NCBI RefSeq assembly: GCF_014873765.1
Contig: NZ_JADBGG010000002.1
Location: forward strand, 62,001 to 126,000
Source: Desulfomicrobium macestii
GTDB taxonomy: Bacteria; Desulfobacterota; Desulfovibrionia; Desulfovibrionales; Desulfomicrobiaceae
DNA length: 64,000 bases
Reading direction: 5' to 3'
Shown here: positions 7,803 to 17,276 of the stretch, piece by piece
Numbering within the stretch: the stretch's first letter is position 1
Layout: the number at the start of each line of letters is the position of its first letter
Position numbers and translations under genes: made by a program
Notes under the pieces: generated by a model
Told to the model about the DNA's origin: nothing
Database searches by the model: none
What the model saw: the letters and a program-made list of their open reading frames with translations, nothing else

Positions 7803-8053
7803 CTCTCCAGCGCTTCTTTGATCTGATCCTGTTTGAACCCGACAATGGCTTCCTCGTCCACGAGCAGGGTCGGAAAGGACAGCTTGGGATTGATTTTCTT
7901 GATGGCTTCGATGATCTGCTTGCGCTCATCGCCTTCGAGCTTGTCGACAAAGACGCAGTCGTATTTGGCGCCGCAGTCGTCGAGGTATTCTTTGGTTTTC
8001 TTGCAATGAATGCAGGTGCTTAAGGCGTAGAGTGTGATGGCTTTGTCAGGCAT
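7799..8053 (-). CDS. Glutaredoxin-family protein
   Basis: An 84-residue thioredoxin-fold protein with the dithiol motif CIHCKKTKEYL at about residues 14-24 and the cis-proline segment SFPTLLVD near 58-65. It resembles NrdH/glutaredoxin-like proteins. It is followed, with a 4-base overlap, by the FTR catalytic subunit, so it probably receives electrons from ferredoxin rather than glutathione. A GGAGGAT ribosome site precedes the ATG. It is the first gene of the small redox unit. Confidence 0.88.
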   Translation of the reverse strand: MPDKAITLYALSTCIHCKKTKEYLDDCGAKYDCVFVDKLEGDERKQIIEAIKKINPKLSFPTLLVDEEAIVGFKQDQIKEALER

Positions 8054-8214
8054 GGATCCTCCTTGCTATGTCGTGGGCGTTGCGATAGCCCTTGGCCGTC
8101 TCTTTGATTGGGATGCTATAAAGATTAATCGCCCCGCCGTCCACGCCGGGATGGGGGGCTTGGTGCAAGGGTTTTGTGATTTTAGCTGGTCCGTGCCGTT
8201 GAGGGGAGCATTGA

Positions 8215-9141
8215 ATGGATATCCTGGTTTTTGGTGGCGCCGGTTTTATCGGCAAACACCTTTGTTCGCGTTTGGTCCGCCAGGGGCATCGAGTGCGTGC
8301 TTTCAACAAGCCGCCTTGCTCCGGAAATTGGCCCGATATCGCTGGCGTCGAGTGGTTGCCTGGAGATTTCACCAATCCGGTGGAGACGGCTTCTGTTCTG
8401 GATGGGGTAGAGGTCATCTTCCATCTTGTCAGCACGACGTTGCCAAAAAGCTCCAATGACGATCCCGTCCTCGACCTGAAGGAAAATGTAGCGAGTACCC
8501 TGCATCTTCTTGACAGCGTTATTAAGATTAAGAGGCCGCCGAAGATTGTTTTTATCTCATCCGGAGGAACAGTCTACGGTATCCCTAAGCAAATTCCAAT
8601 ATCCGAAAATCATCCCACAGATCCAATCTGTGCTTATGGAGTCGGTAAACTTTCCATTGAAAAATATTTACTTTTATATCGCTATCTTCATAATCTTGAC
8701 TATCGCGTTTTGCGGATGGCAAATCCCTATGGGGAATACCAGCCAGTTCATTCAGGGCAAGGTGTTATTCCGGTTTTTTTGAATAAAGCGTTGAAAGGAG
8801 ATGTTCTGGAAATTTGGGGTGATGGCTCAGTCATACGAGACTACATTTACATTGGTGATGCCATAGATGCTGCGATCAAGACCATGAATTATGAGGGAGA
8901 TCAAAGAATATTCAACGTCGGTAGCGGTCGTGGATATAGTCTGAATGATCTGATTCATATGATCGGCGAACTGCTTGAGCAGCGAATTGCCTGTCACTAT
9001 TTTCCCGCGAGGCCTTTTGACGTACCTGTCAACGTTCTTGATATCACTCTTGCAAAAAACGAATTGGATTGGTCCCCTGGCACACCATTGCATGTCGGAC
9101 TGCGAAAGATGCTGACATACATGAAGAGCTGCCTGGATTAA
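8215..9141 (+). CDS. NAD-dependent epimerase/dehydratase (nucleotide-sugar type)
   Basis: A 308-residue extended short-chain dehydrogenase of the UDP-glucose 4-epimerase group. The NAD motif GGAGFIG is at residues 7-13, the Ser is in VFISSGG and the catalytic YxxxK is YGVGK. A NAD(P)-linked sugar epimerisation for surface polysaccharide is likely; the exact sugar is unknown. It stands alone, and from about 8500 the sequence is clearly richer in A and T than its neighbours, with rarer codons such as ATA and AAA, suggesting transfer from another genome. It converges with rarD. Confidence 0.85.
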   Translation: MDILVFGGAGFIGKHLCSRLVRQGHRVRAFNKPPCSGNWPDIAGVEWLPGDFTNPVETASVLDGVEVIFHLVSTTLPKSSNDDPVLDLKENVASTLHLLDSVIKIKRPPKIVFISSGGTVYGIPKQIPISENHPTDPICAYGVGKLSIEKYLLLYRYLHNLDYRVLRMANPYGEYQPVHSGQGVIPVFLNKALKGDVLEIWGDGSVIRDYIYIGDAIDAAIKTMNYEGDQRIFNVGSGRGYSLNDLIHMIGELLEQRIACHYFPARPFDVPVNVLDITLAKNELDWSPGTPLHVGLRKMLTYMKSCLD

Positions 9142-9162
9142 AGGGGCAAATCAGATACTCGA

Positions 9163-10044
9163 TTATTGCTTGGGTGGACGGGTTGCATGGCCTATCCACC
9201 AGCGTTCCAGCCAGAACAGCAGCACCGCCAGCCAGACCATGCTGAATCCCGTGAACTGGGTGCGGGAGAAGGGTTCGTGGTACATGAAGACGCCGATCAG
9301 GAACTGGATGGTCGGTGCGATGTATTGCAGGATGCCGATCATGGACAGCGGGATGCGATGCGCGGCGGCTGCGAACATGACCAGGGGCGCGGTGGTGACC
9401 ACGCCCGCGCCCATGAGCAGCAGGTCCGAGCCGGCGCCTGCATGCAGGAACGCGCCCACGCTCGAGAGTTCGCTCCAGCCAAGCCAGGCCAGGGCGGGGG
9501 CGAGGAGCAGACCCGTCTCCAGGGTCAGGCCTTCAAAAGCGCCGAGCGGCGCCTTTTTTTTGACCAGCCCGTAGAGGCTGAAGGTCACGGCCAGGGTCAA
9601 GGCGATCCAGGGCAGGCGGCCGTAATCGAAGGTCAGGTAGATCACGCCCGCCGCAGCCAGTCCCAGGGGCGCCCATTGCAGGGGCCGCAGCCTTTCGCGC
9701 ATGAAGAAGACGCCAAGCAGCACCGAGAGCAGCGGATTTATGAAATATCCAAGGCTCGCCTCCACGATATAGCCCGCGTTGACGCTCCAGACATAGATGA
9801 ACCAGTTCACGCCAATGAGCAGGCTGGCCAGGACATAGCTGCCCCACACCGAAGGGCACAGGCTGCTGCGTAATCTGGCGATGCGCCGGGTCAAGACCAG
9901 AAAGATGGCCAGGACCACGAAGGACCAGGTGATGCGATGGCAGAGTAGCTGGGCTGTGGGCACGTGGCCCAGAAGCTTCCAGTAGATGGGCAGCATGCCC
10001 CAGCTGGCGTAGGCTCCGATGGCGGCGAGAATCCCCGGGTTCAT
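9163..10044 (-). CDS. rarD: RarD-type EamA transporter
   Basis: A 293-residue inner-membrane protein of the drug/metabolite transporter superfamily, with about ten hydrophobic segments and two EamA repeats. MNPGILAAIGAYASWGMLPI at the N-terminus is typical of RarD. The chosen ATG at 10044 has AAGGGG upstream; a longer frame to 10152 has a polar extension overlapping the upstream leader and is less likely. RarD was named for chloramphenicol sensitivity but its substrate is not known. It follows mtgA by 53 bases. Confidence 0.87.
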   Translation of the reverse strand: MNPGILAAIGAYASWGMLPIYWKLLGHVPTAQLLCHRITWSFVVLAIFLVLTRRIARLRSSLCPSVWGSYVLASLLIGVNWFIYVWSVNAGYIVEASLGYFINPLLSVLLGVFFMRERLRPLQWAPLGLAAAGVIYLTFDYGRLPWIALTLAVTFSLYGLVKKKAPLGAFEGLTLETGLLLAPALAWLGWSELSSVGAFLHAGAGSDLLLMGAGVVTTAPLVMFAAAAHRIPLSMIGILQYIAPTIQFLIGVFMYHEPFSRTQFTGFSMVWLAVLLFWLERWWIGHATRPPKQ

Positions 10045-10097
10045 GCTGCTTTCCCCTTGGCGGAACGGATGGAGGACATGAGTGACCTCTGTGGCGT

Positions 10098-10859
10098 CTA
10101 GCGCCAGTCTATGTGGTTTGGTCCGAGCTGCTTCATCTGGGTTTGCACCCATTGCGCCCTTTGCCGTAGAGAGGAAGACGGGCGGGCCGCCGAAAATCTT
10201 TTTGGATTCGGGAGCACCGAGGCCAGAAGCGCGGCCTCGCGGGTGGTCAGTCCGGCCGGAGTCTTGCCGAAGAACCGTTTTGCCGCGGCTCCCACGCCGT
10301 AGGTGCCGTCGCCGAATTCGGCGATGTTCAGATACACTTCCAGAATTCTATCCTTGGACCAGAGAAGTTCGATCAGCACCGTGAGGCCTGCTTCCAGGGC
10401 CTTGCGGACATAGCTGCGCCCGGACCACAGAAAAAGGTTTTTGGCCGTCTGCTGGGAGATGGTGCTCGCCCCACGGACTCCCTGACTTTTTTTGTTGTGC
10501 TCCACGGCCCGCGCGATGGCATCGACGTCGAAGCCGAAATGGTTCGGGAAGTTCTGATCTTCCGCCGCCACCACGGCCAGCGCCATGTGCCTCGGGATGC
10601 GCCGCATGGGCGTCCATTCATGCATTACGGCGGGACCGGAGGCCATGCCCAGCATCCGTTCCACCTGGCAGGTGATTATGAAGGCGCTGGTGGGCGGCGG
10701 CACGAAGCGCAAGATCAGGATGACGGCCACGATTCCCGGCAGAATCCAGCCGGCGACTTGCAGGACGCGGCGAAGCGCCCCCCCTGATGCGGCGTGCTTC
10801 TTTGCGGCTGTGCGCGGCTGGGCACGCCGGGGGCTGGAAGTGGTTGTCTTGCGTGCCAT
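10098..10859 (-). CDS. mtgA: Monofunctional biosynthetic peptidoglycan transglycosylase
   Basis: Polymerises lipid II into glycan strands at the inner membrane. The 253-residue protein has a basic N-terminus, one membrane anchor (VAGWILPGIVAVILILRFV, about residues 34-52) and the GT51 motifs EDQNFPNHFGFD (with the catalytic Glu), GASTISQQTAKNLFLW and KDRILEVYLNIAEFG. There is no transpeptidase domain, which separates it from class A PBPs. The ATG at 10859 (MARKTTTSS) is preferred to one 45 bases upstream because it starts the usual basic region. Confidence 0.92.
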   Translation of the reverse strand: MARKTTTSSPRRAQPRTAAKKHAASGGALRRVLQVAGWILPGIVAVILILRFVPPPTSAFIITCQVERMLGMASGPAVMHEWTPMRRIPRHMALAVVAAEDQNFPNHFGFDVDAIARAVEHNKKSQGVRGASTISQQTAKNLFLWSGRSYVRKALEAGLTVLIELLWSKDRILEVYLNIAEFGDGTYGVGAAAKRFFGKTPAGLTTREAALLASVLPNPKRFSAARPSSSLRQRAQWVQTQMKQLGPNHIDWR

Positions 10860-10970
10860 GTTGGAGCTAGTGAATTTGAAGTGAAGGGCGGCGTACCCGG
10901 CCACCGCTTGTGCGCCGGTGTCATGCCAAAGTCAATCCGCCTTGCGATCCGTTAAACAAAGGACGAATAC

Positions 10971-11576
10971 ATGAATCATAGCCACAATGAAACTCTGGCC
11001 ACCATCCACGCACGGCACAGCATCCGTCAGTTCGCGCCGCGCGACCTGTCCGAGGACATGGTCATGGCCATGCTCGACGCCGCCAATCAGGCTCCTTCGG
11101 CGCACAACCGTCAGTCCTGGAAGTTCGTCATCCTGGAAGGGGAGGCGAGGAGCAATCTGGCCGAGCTGGTCTCTTCGGCCTCCAAGACATTCCAGAAACC
11201 GGCCTCGTCGCTCTTGCGCATGGCCGCACGCAGCATCGCCTCGGCTCCGGTGACCATCGCCGTGATCAACACCGGCGACCTGATAAGTCATGGTACGGAG
11301 CTTTTTCATGTCGATCGGGAGATGGGTTTTGACTTCTTCCGCACCATGGAGATCCAGAGCTCGGCCGCGGCCGTGGAAAACCTGCTTCTGGCCGCGACGT
11401 CCATGGGACTTGGAGCGGTGTGGCTTGGCATCCTGTACCTGATCAAGGACGAGATTCTGACCTTTCTGCAGGAGCCCAAGGGGGAGTTCATGGCCGTCAT
11501 TCCCGTGGGTCATCCCGTGCGGCCGACCCAGGGGCCAAACAAGAAGCCTCTTCAGAACGTGATCAAGAAAATCTGA
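10971..11576 (+). CDS. Nitroreductase-family flavoprotein
   Basis: A 201-residue FMN-dependent oxidoreductase. Family features are the N-terminal [13 protein letters not shown], the FMN phosphate contact [11 protein letters not shown], and [12 protein letters not shown] near the C-terminus. The natural substrate is not predictable; members reduce nitro groups, quinones or enoates. The gene is divergent from mtgA and 22 bases upstream of fumC, so the two may be co-transcribed, though no functional link is obvious. Confidence 0.87.
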   Translation: MNHSHNETLATIHARHSIRQFAPRDLSEDMVMAMLDAANQAPSAHNRQSWKFVILEGEARSNLAELVSSASKTFQKPASSLLRMAARSIASAPVTIAVINTGDLISHGTELFHVDREMGFDFFRTMEIQSSAAAVENLLLAATSMGLGAVWLGILYLIKDEILTFLQEPKGEFMAVIPVGHPVRPTQGPNKKPLQNVIKKI

Positions 11577-11598
11577 ACTTCGCAAGGGGGAAGGGCGC

Positions 11599-12999
11599 AT
11601 GGCGAAAACGCGCATCGAGACCGACAGCATGGGATCAATCGAGGTGCCGGAGGATCGCTATTGGGGCGCGCAGACCCAGCGCTCCCTGAAGTACTTCCGC
11701 ATTGGCGGCGACCTCATGCCCGGGGAGATCATTCACGCCTTGGGCATCCTCAAGCTTGCCTCGGCGCAGGCCAATCTGGAGCTTGGCAAGTTGCCCCTTC
11801 GCCTGGCCGAACCCATCATGGCGGCCTGCCATGAGGTCGTGGACGGGAAACTGGCCGGGAATTTTCCCCTGCATGTCTGGCAGACGGGCAGCGGCACCCA
11901 GACCAACATGAACGTGAACGAGGTCGTCGCGAACCGGGCCATCGAGCTGCTCGGCGGGACGCTTGGCAGCAAGACGCCCGTGCATCCCAACGATCACGTC
12001 AACATGTCCCAGTCATCCAACGACACCTTCCCGGCGGCTATGCACATCGCGTCGGCCCTCATGCTCACGGGCGAGGTGATTCCAGCCGTGACGGCCATGC
12101 ATGGCGAGCTGGAGCGCAAGGCCAGGGAGTGGGACGGCATCGTCAAGATCGGGCGCACCCATCTGCAGGACGCCGTGCCCATGACCCTTGGTCAGGAGTT
12201 TTCGGGGTACGCGGCCCTGCTGGAGGACAATCTGGAGCGGCTGCGCGGCTGCCTGCCGCATCTGTATCGGCTGGCGCTGGGCGGGACGGCGGTGGGCACG
12301 GGCCTGGGCGCGCACCCGGATTTCGCCCGTGTGGCCACGGCCGGGATTGCCGGGCTGACGGGCCTGCCCTTCGTGCCCGCCCCGAATTTCTTCGCGGCCC
12401 TCTCGGCCCACGACGTGGTGGTCATGACTTCGGGAGCCCTGAAAACCCTGGCCGGTTCGCTGATGAAGATCGCCAACGACATCCGCTGGCTGGCCTCGGG
12501 TCCGCGCGCGGGGCTGGGCGAGCTGATCCTGCCTGCCAACGAGCCCGGCTCGTCCATAATGCCCGGCAAGGTCAACCCGACCCAGTCCGAGGCCATGACC
12601 ATGGTCTGCGTGCAGGTCATGGGGCTGGACGTGGCGGTGGGCATGGCCGGCTCCCAGGGCAATTTCGAGCTTAATGTATTCAAGCCCGTCATGATCTTCA
12701 ACCTGCTGACGAGCATGCGCCTTTTGACCGATGCCTGCGCGAGCTTCACCGCCCACGCGCTGGCTGGCCTTGCGCCCGACGAGACGGTCATTGCCAGACA
12801 TGTCGGGAATTCGCTCATGCTGGTCACGGCCCTCTCGCCGGTCTTGGGCTACGACAAGGCCGCCGAGGTGGCGCACAAGGCGCATGTGGAGGGCACAACC
12901 CTGAAGGAGGCTTGTCTTGCGCTCGGTTATCTGGACGGAGACGCCTTCGACAGCCTGGTCCGCCCTCTGGACATGGCCAGACCCCACGGCATCGGGTGA
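11599..12999 (+). CDS. fumC: Fumarate hydratase, class II
   Basis: Interconverts fumarate and malate without an iron-sulfur cluster. The 466-residue protein contains the superfamily signature [13 protein letters not shown] and the conserved GRTHLQDA and [10 protein letters not shown] segments. This oxygen-stable class fits an anaerobe that meets air, and agrees with the superoxide dismutase and rubrerythrin nearby. AAGGGGGAAGGG precedes the ATG. A GC-rich hairpin starts two bases after the stop. Confidence 0.96.
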   Translation: MAKTRIETDSMGSIEVPEDRYWGAQTQRSLKYFRIGGDLMPGEIIHALGILKLASAQANLELGKLPLRLAEPIMAACHEVVDGKLAGNFPLHVWQTGSGTQTNMNVNEVVANRAIELLGGTLGSKTPVHPNDHVNMSQSSNDTFPAAMHIASALMLTGEVIPAVTAMHGELERKAREWDGIVKIGRTHLQDAVPMTLGQEFSGYAALLEDNLERLRGCLPHLYRLALGGTAVGTGLGAHPDFARVATAGIAGLTGLPFVPAPNFFAALSAHDVVVMTSGALKTLAGSLMKIANDIRWLASGPRAGLGELILPANEPGSSIMPGKVNPTQSEAMTMVCVQVMGLDVAVGMAGSQGNFELNVFKPVMIFNLLTSMRLLTDACASFTAHALAGLAPDETVIARHVGNSLMLVTALSPVLGYDKAAEVAHKAHVEGTTLKEACLALGYLDGDAFDSLVRPLDMARPHGIG

Positions 13000-13000
13000 A

Positions 13001-13029
13001 CCGGCGCGCAGTTCACACGCTTGCGCCGG
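13001..13029 (+). terminator. GC-rich hairpin after fumC (possible terminator without U-tract)
   Basis: CCGGCGC and GCGCCGG form a perfect seven-base stem around a 15-base loop, two bases past the fumC stop. No T-run follows, so rho-independent termination is uncertain. Confidence 0.4.
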
Positions 13030-13067
13030 ACCCGGGTCATGGCGTTGAATGATTTAACAATACGGTA

Positions 13068-13829
13068 TTATTCTGTTTTTTTGCCGCCAAGCTCCGCCAG
13101 CCGGATATACTTCTGGAAGGCGTAGAAAAACGAGTTGACCGCCAGCACGAATCCGGCCTTGCCGTCCAGAAATCCCCGCCTGAAGAAATAGATCTTCATG
13201 AACCTGGCCAGCCCGTGGCCGATCGCCGTGGCCACGCCCGCCCGCTTGCCCTTGGCGTGCATTTCTTCGGCGGCGATCTGCGTGTAGTAGTTTATCTTTT
13301 CCACATGCTGCTTCAGGTTTTCGTAGGGATAGTGGATGATGTCTCCGGCCAGGCGCCGGGTCTTCCCTTTTGTTTCAAACCCGTAGTGCGGCCCGGAGAC
13401 ATGCACGCCCGTGTCGGCCAGCTTGAAGACGCGGGGCAGCAGGTCCGGATACCAGCCGCTGTGGCGCAGGAAGCGGTCGAAATAGTAGGACGTGCGTGGG
13501 CAGAGAAAGGCGCTCATGTCCGCAGGGTCCCGGAGCGCCTGGATAACGGACGCCCGCAGCTCATCGGACAGGATCTCGTCCTGGTCCAGGGAGACCACCC
13601 AGGGCGTGGCGATGTGTTCGAAGGCGAGCTCGAACTGCTTTTTGGGCCCGGGCCAAGGGTTGACCAGCACCTGGGCTCCGTGGGCGGCGGCGATGTCCGC
13701 CGTTGCGTCCGTGCTGCCGGAGTCAACGATCAGGATCCGGTCGCAGAAATCCAGGGACGCGAGGCATGCGTCGAGATGTCTTGCCCCGTTCAGGGTCAGG
13801 ATCAGGCCTGTCACTTCCGGCTTAGCCAA
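13068..13829 (-). CDS. Glycosyltransferase family 2 (LPS-core beta-glucosyltransferase type)
   Basis: A 253-residue GT-A glycosyltransferase. It shows the nucleotide-binding start [27 protein letters not shown] and the acidic metal motif SLDQDE, closest to the WaaE/KdtX group that adds glucose to the heptose of lipopolysaccharide core. The C-terminal third has a basic membrane-associated stretch ([11 protein letters not shown]). The start overlaps the end of tmk by 8 bases. A role in envelope polysaccharide is likely; the acceptor is not known. Confidence 0.85.
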   Translation of the reverse strand: MAKPEVTGLILTLNGARHLDACLASLDFCDRILIVDSGSTDATADIAAAHGAQVLVNPWPGPKKQFELAFEHIATPWVVSLDQDEILSDELRASVIQALRDPADMSAFLCPRTSYYFDRFLRHSGWYPDLLPRVFKLADTGVHVSGPHYGFETKGKTRRLAGDIIHYPYENLKQHVEKINYYTQIAAEEMHAKGKRAGVATAIGHGLARFMKIYFFRRGFLDGKAGFVLAVNSFFYAFQKYIRLAELGGKKTE

Positions 13830-14457
13830 GGCCTTTCTCCTCCAGTCCGCGCAGGATGGACTCGAACACGGCGTCCGGATTCCGGCCCGCGTCCACGACC
13901 AGGAAGCGGCCCCGGTGCAGTGCGGCCCAGGTCAGATAGCCTTCGCGGATGCGGGTGTGAAAGGCCATACTCTCGGCTTCGAAACGGCCCTCGGTGGCGG
14001 TCTTGTTGTCCAGCATGTTGCGGGTCAGGGCGCGCTTCAGGCCGATCTCCGGCTCCACGTCCAGAAGGATCGTCACGTCCGGCCAGAGTCCTTGCACGGC
14101 CACGTCGTTCAGGTGATGCAGAAGGCTCGGGTCAAGGCCGCGTCCGTAGCCCTGGTAGACCACGGTGGAGTCGGCGAAGCGGTCGCAGATCACGGTCCTG
14201 CCGTCTTCCATGGCTGGCCGGATGACCGAGGAGACGTGCTGGGCGCGGTCGGCCAGATACAGGAAAAGCTCGCTGGTTGAAGACAGGTCGCTGTTCTTGG
14301 GGTCGAGCAGAATGCGCCTCAGCTCCTTGCCCAGACGGCTGCCGCCGGGTTCAAGAGTGTGCAGGACATCGTGTCCCTGGCGCACGAAATGTTCGATGAG
14401 TTTTTTGCACTGCGTGGATTTTCCGCAGCCCTCCATGCCTTCAAAAGTAAGAAACAT
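13822..14457 (-). CDS. tmk: Thymidylate kinase
   Basis: Phosphorylates dTMP to dTDP for DNA synthesis. The 211-residue protein has the P-loop [11 protein letters not shown] at residues 5-15, the LEPGGSRLG segment and [16 protein letters not shown], which matches the DR(Y/F)xxS motif of the family. It lies 9 bases downstream of the HD/OB nuclease gene and overlaps the GT2 gene, forming a three-gene minus-strand operon. Confidence 0.95.
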   Translation of the reverse strand: MFLTFEGMEGCGKSTQCKKLIEHFVRQGHDVLHTLEPGGSRLGKELRRILLDPKNSDLSSTSELFLYLADRAQHVSSVIRPAMEDGRTVICDRFADSTVVYQGYGRGLDPSLLHHLNDVAVQGLWPDVTILLDVEPEIGLKRALTRNMLDNKTATEGRFEAESMAFHTRIREGYLTWAALHRGRFLVVDAGRNPDAVFESILRGLEEKGLG

Positions 14458-14466
14458 GCTTCCTCC

Positions 14467-15552
14467 CTACTGGTTGCCGGGTGTTGCGGTGATGCCCATG
14501 GCTTTTAAAAGGGGCGACTCCTCGGATTTGGGGGCCGCTTTTTTGGGCGTTTTGGGCTGCGGTTCCGCCGCCGTGGTCGCGACCGGCGTGCGCATGGGCT
14601 GGTACAGGTAGCGGCCAAGGGTGCGGTGGTATTCGCTCCAGCCGCCGATTTCCTCGCCGTCGGGTGCGGTCAGGGCTCCGTGAACGGTGTTGATCTTGGC
14701 ATCCAGATTGTCCGCGTAGTGCAGGATGAAGGCCTCCGCAGTCTGGGGCAGGCAGGGTGACCCGAAGGCCAGTTCGCCATGATGGGCGACGATGAGGTGC
14801 TTGAGATGCATGGACAGTTCTTCAGGCAGGTCCTTGGTCTTGCGCAGAAAAGGCTCCAGGATCTCCAGGCCGATCTGGATGTGTCCCAGCAAGCGTCCGG
14901 CATCGGTGTATTCGCGGCTTATGCCGTGCGAGAGCTCGAAGGCCTTGCCCAGATCGTGGAAAAGGGCGGCCACGAGCAGGATTTCCCTGTCGATTCCCGG
15001 ATAGAGCCGGGACAGGGCGCTGCAGATGCGCATGATGGCCAGGGTGTGCTCAAGGAGCCCTCCGGCATAGGCGTGATGGATGGACTTGGCTCCGGGCGCG
15101 CTCAAGAGGGATGCGCGGATATGATCGTCGTGCAGCACGCTCCTGCACAGGGCCTTCCATGGTTTGAAAGTCAGTTCGGCGCCGAGGAATTCTTCCATTT
15201 CACGAAGAAGGTCCTCGGGAGGAATGGCGGAGGACGGTAGAAAGTCGGTCAGGTCCAGGCCCGCTTCACGCGGATCGATGACGGCCATGTCGTTTATGTT
15301 CATCTGCAACTGGTCCTTGAAGGAGGCCACCTGCCCGTTCACGGCCACGAATTGTTCCGCCTGCAAGGCTTCGAATTGCTGGCTCTGGGGGTACCAGATC
15401 CTGGCCTCGATATTGCCGGTGCGGTCGGTCAGGGTCAGTTGCCAGTAGGGGCCGTTCTTGGCTTCCTTGCGCTGGGCCTTGGACAGGGCAAACACTTCGG
15501 AAATCGAATTTCCTTCAGCCAAATCGCGTACGTATGTTTTTTTGTGCTTCAT
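14467..15552 (-). CDS. OB-fold plus HD-domain protein (YhaM-like 3'-5' exoribonuclease)
   Basis: A 361-residue protein with an N-terminal OB-fold nucleic-acid-binding domain (about residues 15-95, GPYWQLTLTDRTGNIEARIW) and a central HD phosphohydrolase domain: HHAYAGGLLEHT, then LFHDLGKAFEL and IVAHHGE. This architecture matches YhaM, a 3'-5' exoribonuclease. The last ~50 residues are Pro/Ala/Lys-rich and probably flexible. It leads the tmk/GT2 operon. Activity on RNA is known for the family, not shown here. Confidence 0.85.
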   Translation of the reverse strand: MKHKKTYVRDLAEGNSISEVFALSKAQRKEAKNGPYWQLTLTDRTGNIEARIWYPQSQQFEALQAEQFVAVNGQVASFKDQLQMNINDMAVIDPREAGLDLTDFLPSSAIPPEDLLREMEEFLGAELTFKPWKALCRSVLHDDHIRASLLSAPGAKSIHHAYAGGLLEHTLAIMRICSALSRLYPGIDREILLVAALFHDLGKAFELSHGISREYTDAGRLLGHIQIGLEILEPFLRKTKDLPEELSMHLKHLIVAHHGELAFGSPCLPQTAEAFILHYADNLDAKINTVHGALTAPDGEEIGGWSEYHRTLGRYLYQPMRTPVATTAAEPQPKTPKKAAPKSEESPLLKAMGITATPGNQ

Positions 15553-15704
15553 TAAGTTGCTATTCCTGCATGCATGAGGTAATGGCGCAAACGAAGGCGA
15601 GGTCGATATTTTCTAAGATAATTGGGCAGTTGCACAATATTCAAATGACTTTCGCGTGCTCGTTTCCCACTTCGTCTACAGGCAAGTTTTCAGCTTTGGC
15701 AAGA

Positions 15705-15722
15705 GGCCGGACGTATCCGGCC
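15705..15722 (+). promoter_or_regulatory. Perfect palindrome in the divergent HD-nuclease/kor intergenic region
   Basis: GGCCGGA-CGTA-TCCGGCC is an 18-base palindrome in the 248-base gap between two divergent operons. It has no T-run on either strand, so an operator is more likely than a terminator. I see no convincing -35/-10 pair nearby. Confidence 0.35.
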
Positions 15723-15800
15723 GGATTGACGACCAGAATTGGCGGGGCGTGTCCTTTTTTCATACCCACGAAAGAAACCCCAACACTTTATCGAGCGGTT

Positions 15801-16145
15801 ATGTCCAAAAAGAAAGGTCAAGCAAAGGTGACGATTTATCCGGATTGGTGTAAGGGCTGCGGGATATGCGCGGCTTTTTGCCCGTCCAAGGTGCTCGAAC
15901 TCTGGCCGGACGGCAAGGCACATGTGGTGCGAGAGGAAGACTGCGTGAATTGCGGATTCTGTGAGCTGCATTGCCCGGATTTCGCTATCTCCGTTACCCC
16001 CAGGGAGATCAGCCGCAGGAAGACCGATGCGTTCGATGCCTCCAAGGGCGGGCCTTTGGACCCGTCCGCGGGCACCGACCCGGGTCCGGAGGAGAATGTT
16101 GGAACACCTAACCGGGAAGACGAACATGGCGACAAAAAAGCGTAG
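15801..16145 (+). CDS. korD: 2-oxoacid:ferredoxin oxidoreductase, ferredoxin-like delta subunit
   Basis: A 114-residue protein with two 4Fe-4S motifs, CKGCGICAAFCP at about residues 15-26 and CVNCGFCELHCP at about 47-58. It is the electron-transfer subunit of the complex encoded by the next three genes. The last ~45 residues are polar and probably disordered. The ATG at 15801 starts MSKKKGQAKV; the frame is open to 15534, but that part has no similarity to ferredoxins. The ribosome site is weak. It overlaps korA by 20 bases. Confidence 0.88.
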   Translation: MSKKKGQAKVTIYPDWCKGCGICAAFCPSKVLELWPDGKAHVVREEDCVNCGFCELHCPDFAISVTPREISRRKTDAFDASKGGPLDPSAGTDPGPEENVGTPNREDEHGDKKA

Positions 16146-17274
16146 GAAAACGGAAATATTCGCACTCGGCAATGAAGCGGTGGTCGAGGGCGCGCTCCTG
16201 GCAGGCTGCAACTTCTATGCGGGCTATCCCATAACCCCGTCCACGGAAATCGCCGAGGTCATGTCCGCAAGGCTGCCTCTGGTCAAGGATGGGGTGTTCA
16301 TCCAGATGGAGGACGAGATCGCCAGCATGGGCGCCATCATCGGTGCGTCCCTGGCCGGTCGCAAGACCATGACCGCCACTTCCGGCCCGGGCTTTTCCCT
16401 CATGCAGGAGAACCTTGGCTACGCGTGCATGACCGAGGTGCCTCTGGTCGTGGTCAACGTCATGCGCGGGGGGCCAAGCACCGGTCTGCCGACCAGTCCG
16501 GCCCAGGGCGATGTGCAGCAGGCCCGCTGGGGCTGTCACGGAGACCATCCCATCATCGTCCTTTCGGCCAGCGACGTGCAGGAATGTCTGGAAATGACCG
16601 TCGTGGCCTTCAATTTCGCCGAAAAATACCGCACGCCCGTCATCCTGCTTCTCGACGAGATCACGGCCCACACCCGGGAAAAGATCTCCATTCCCGGCCC
16701 CGAGGATTTTGAGATCCTGGCCCGCGTGACCCCGTCCATGCCGCCGGAGTGGTACGTTTCCTACGAGGAGACCATGCGCGGGGTTCCGGCCCTGCCGCCC
16801 CTTGGATCCGGATACCGCTTCCATGTCACGGGCCTGACCCATGACCAGAACGGATTTCCGACCTCAAAGCCCGACGAGGTCAAGGCGCTGATGCACCGGC
16901 AGTTCCGCAAGATCGACCAGTTCTTCTACGACATCCAGCTTTTCGACGAGGTCAACTGCGAGGATGCGGAAGTGGTCGTTTTGGCGTACGGTTGCGTGGC
17001 CCGTTCGGCAGAACTTGCCGTGCACATGGCCCGCGAACGCGGGGTCAAGGCCGGGCTCCTGAAGCTCAAGACCCTTTTCCCCTTCCCCAAGACGGCGGTG
17101 CAGGCCCTGGCACGGCAGTGCAAGGCGCTCATAGTGCCCGAGATGAACATGGGGCAGATCTCGCGCGAGGTGAAGCGGGTCAACAACGGCCTGACCCACA
17201 TCATTACCAACAACCGCGTTGACGGCCAGATCATCACTCCCTCGGAAATCTTCAAAAATATCATGCAGGCGTGA
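16126..17274 (+). CDS. korA: 2-oxoacid:ferredoxin oxidoreductase, alpha subunit
   Basis: A 382-residue alpha subunit of a ferredoxin-dependent, thiamine-diphosphate oxidoreductase, most likely for 2-oxoglutarate. Typical segments are AGYPITPSTEIAE, QMEDEIASMGAIIGAS and TSGPGFSLMQEN. The ATG at 16126 has GGGAAG upstream and overlaps korD; the open frame extends further to 15961 but only as a shadow of korD. The gene order delta-alpha-beta-gamma is that of KOR complexes, which supply reductive TCA or amino-acid metabolism. Substrate choice among 2-oxoacids is inferred. Confidence 0.9.
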   Translation: MATKKRRKTEIFALGNEAVVEGALLAGCNFYAGYPITPSTEIAEVMSARLPLVKDGVFIQMEDEIASMGAIIGASLAGRKTMTATSGPGFSLMQENLGYACMTEVPLVVVNVMRGGPSTGLPTSPAQGDVQQARWGCHGDHPIIVLSASDVQECLEMTVVAFNFAEKYRTPVILLLDEITAHTREKISIPGPEDFEILARVTPSMPPEWYVSYEETMRGVPALPPLGSGYRFHVTGLTHDQNGFPTSKPDEVKALMHRQFRKIDQFFYDIQLFDEVNCEDAEVVVLAYGCVARSAELAVHMARERGVKAGLLKLKTLFPFPKTAVQALARQCKALIVPEMNMGQISREVKRVNNGLTHIITNNRVDGQIITPSEIFKNIMQA

Positions 17275-17276
17275 CC

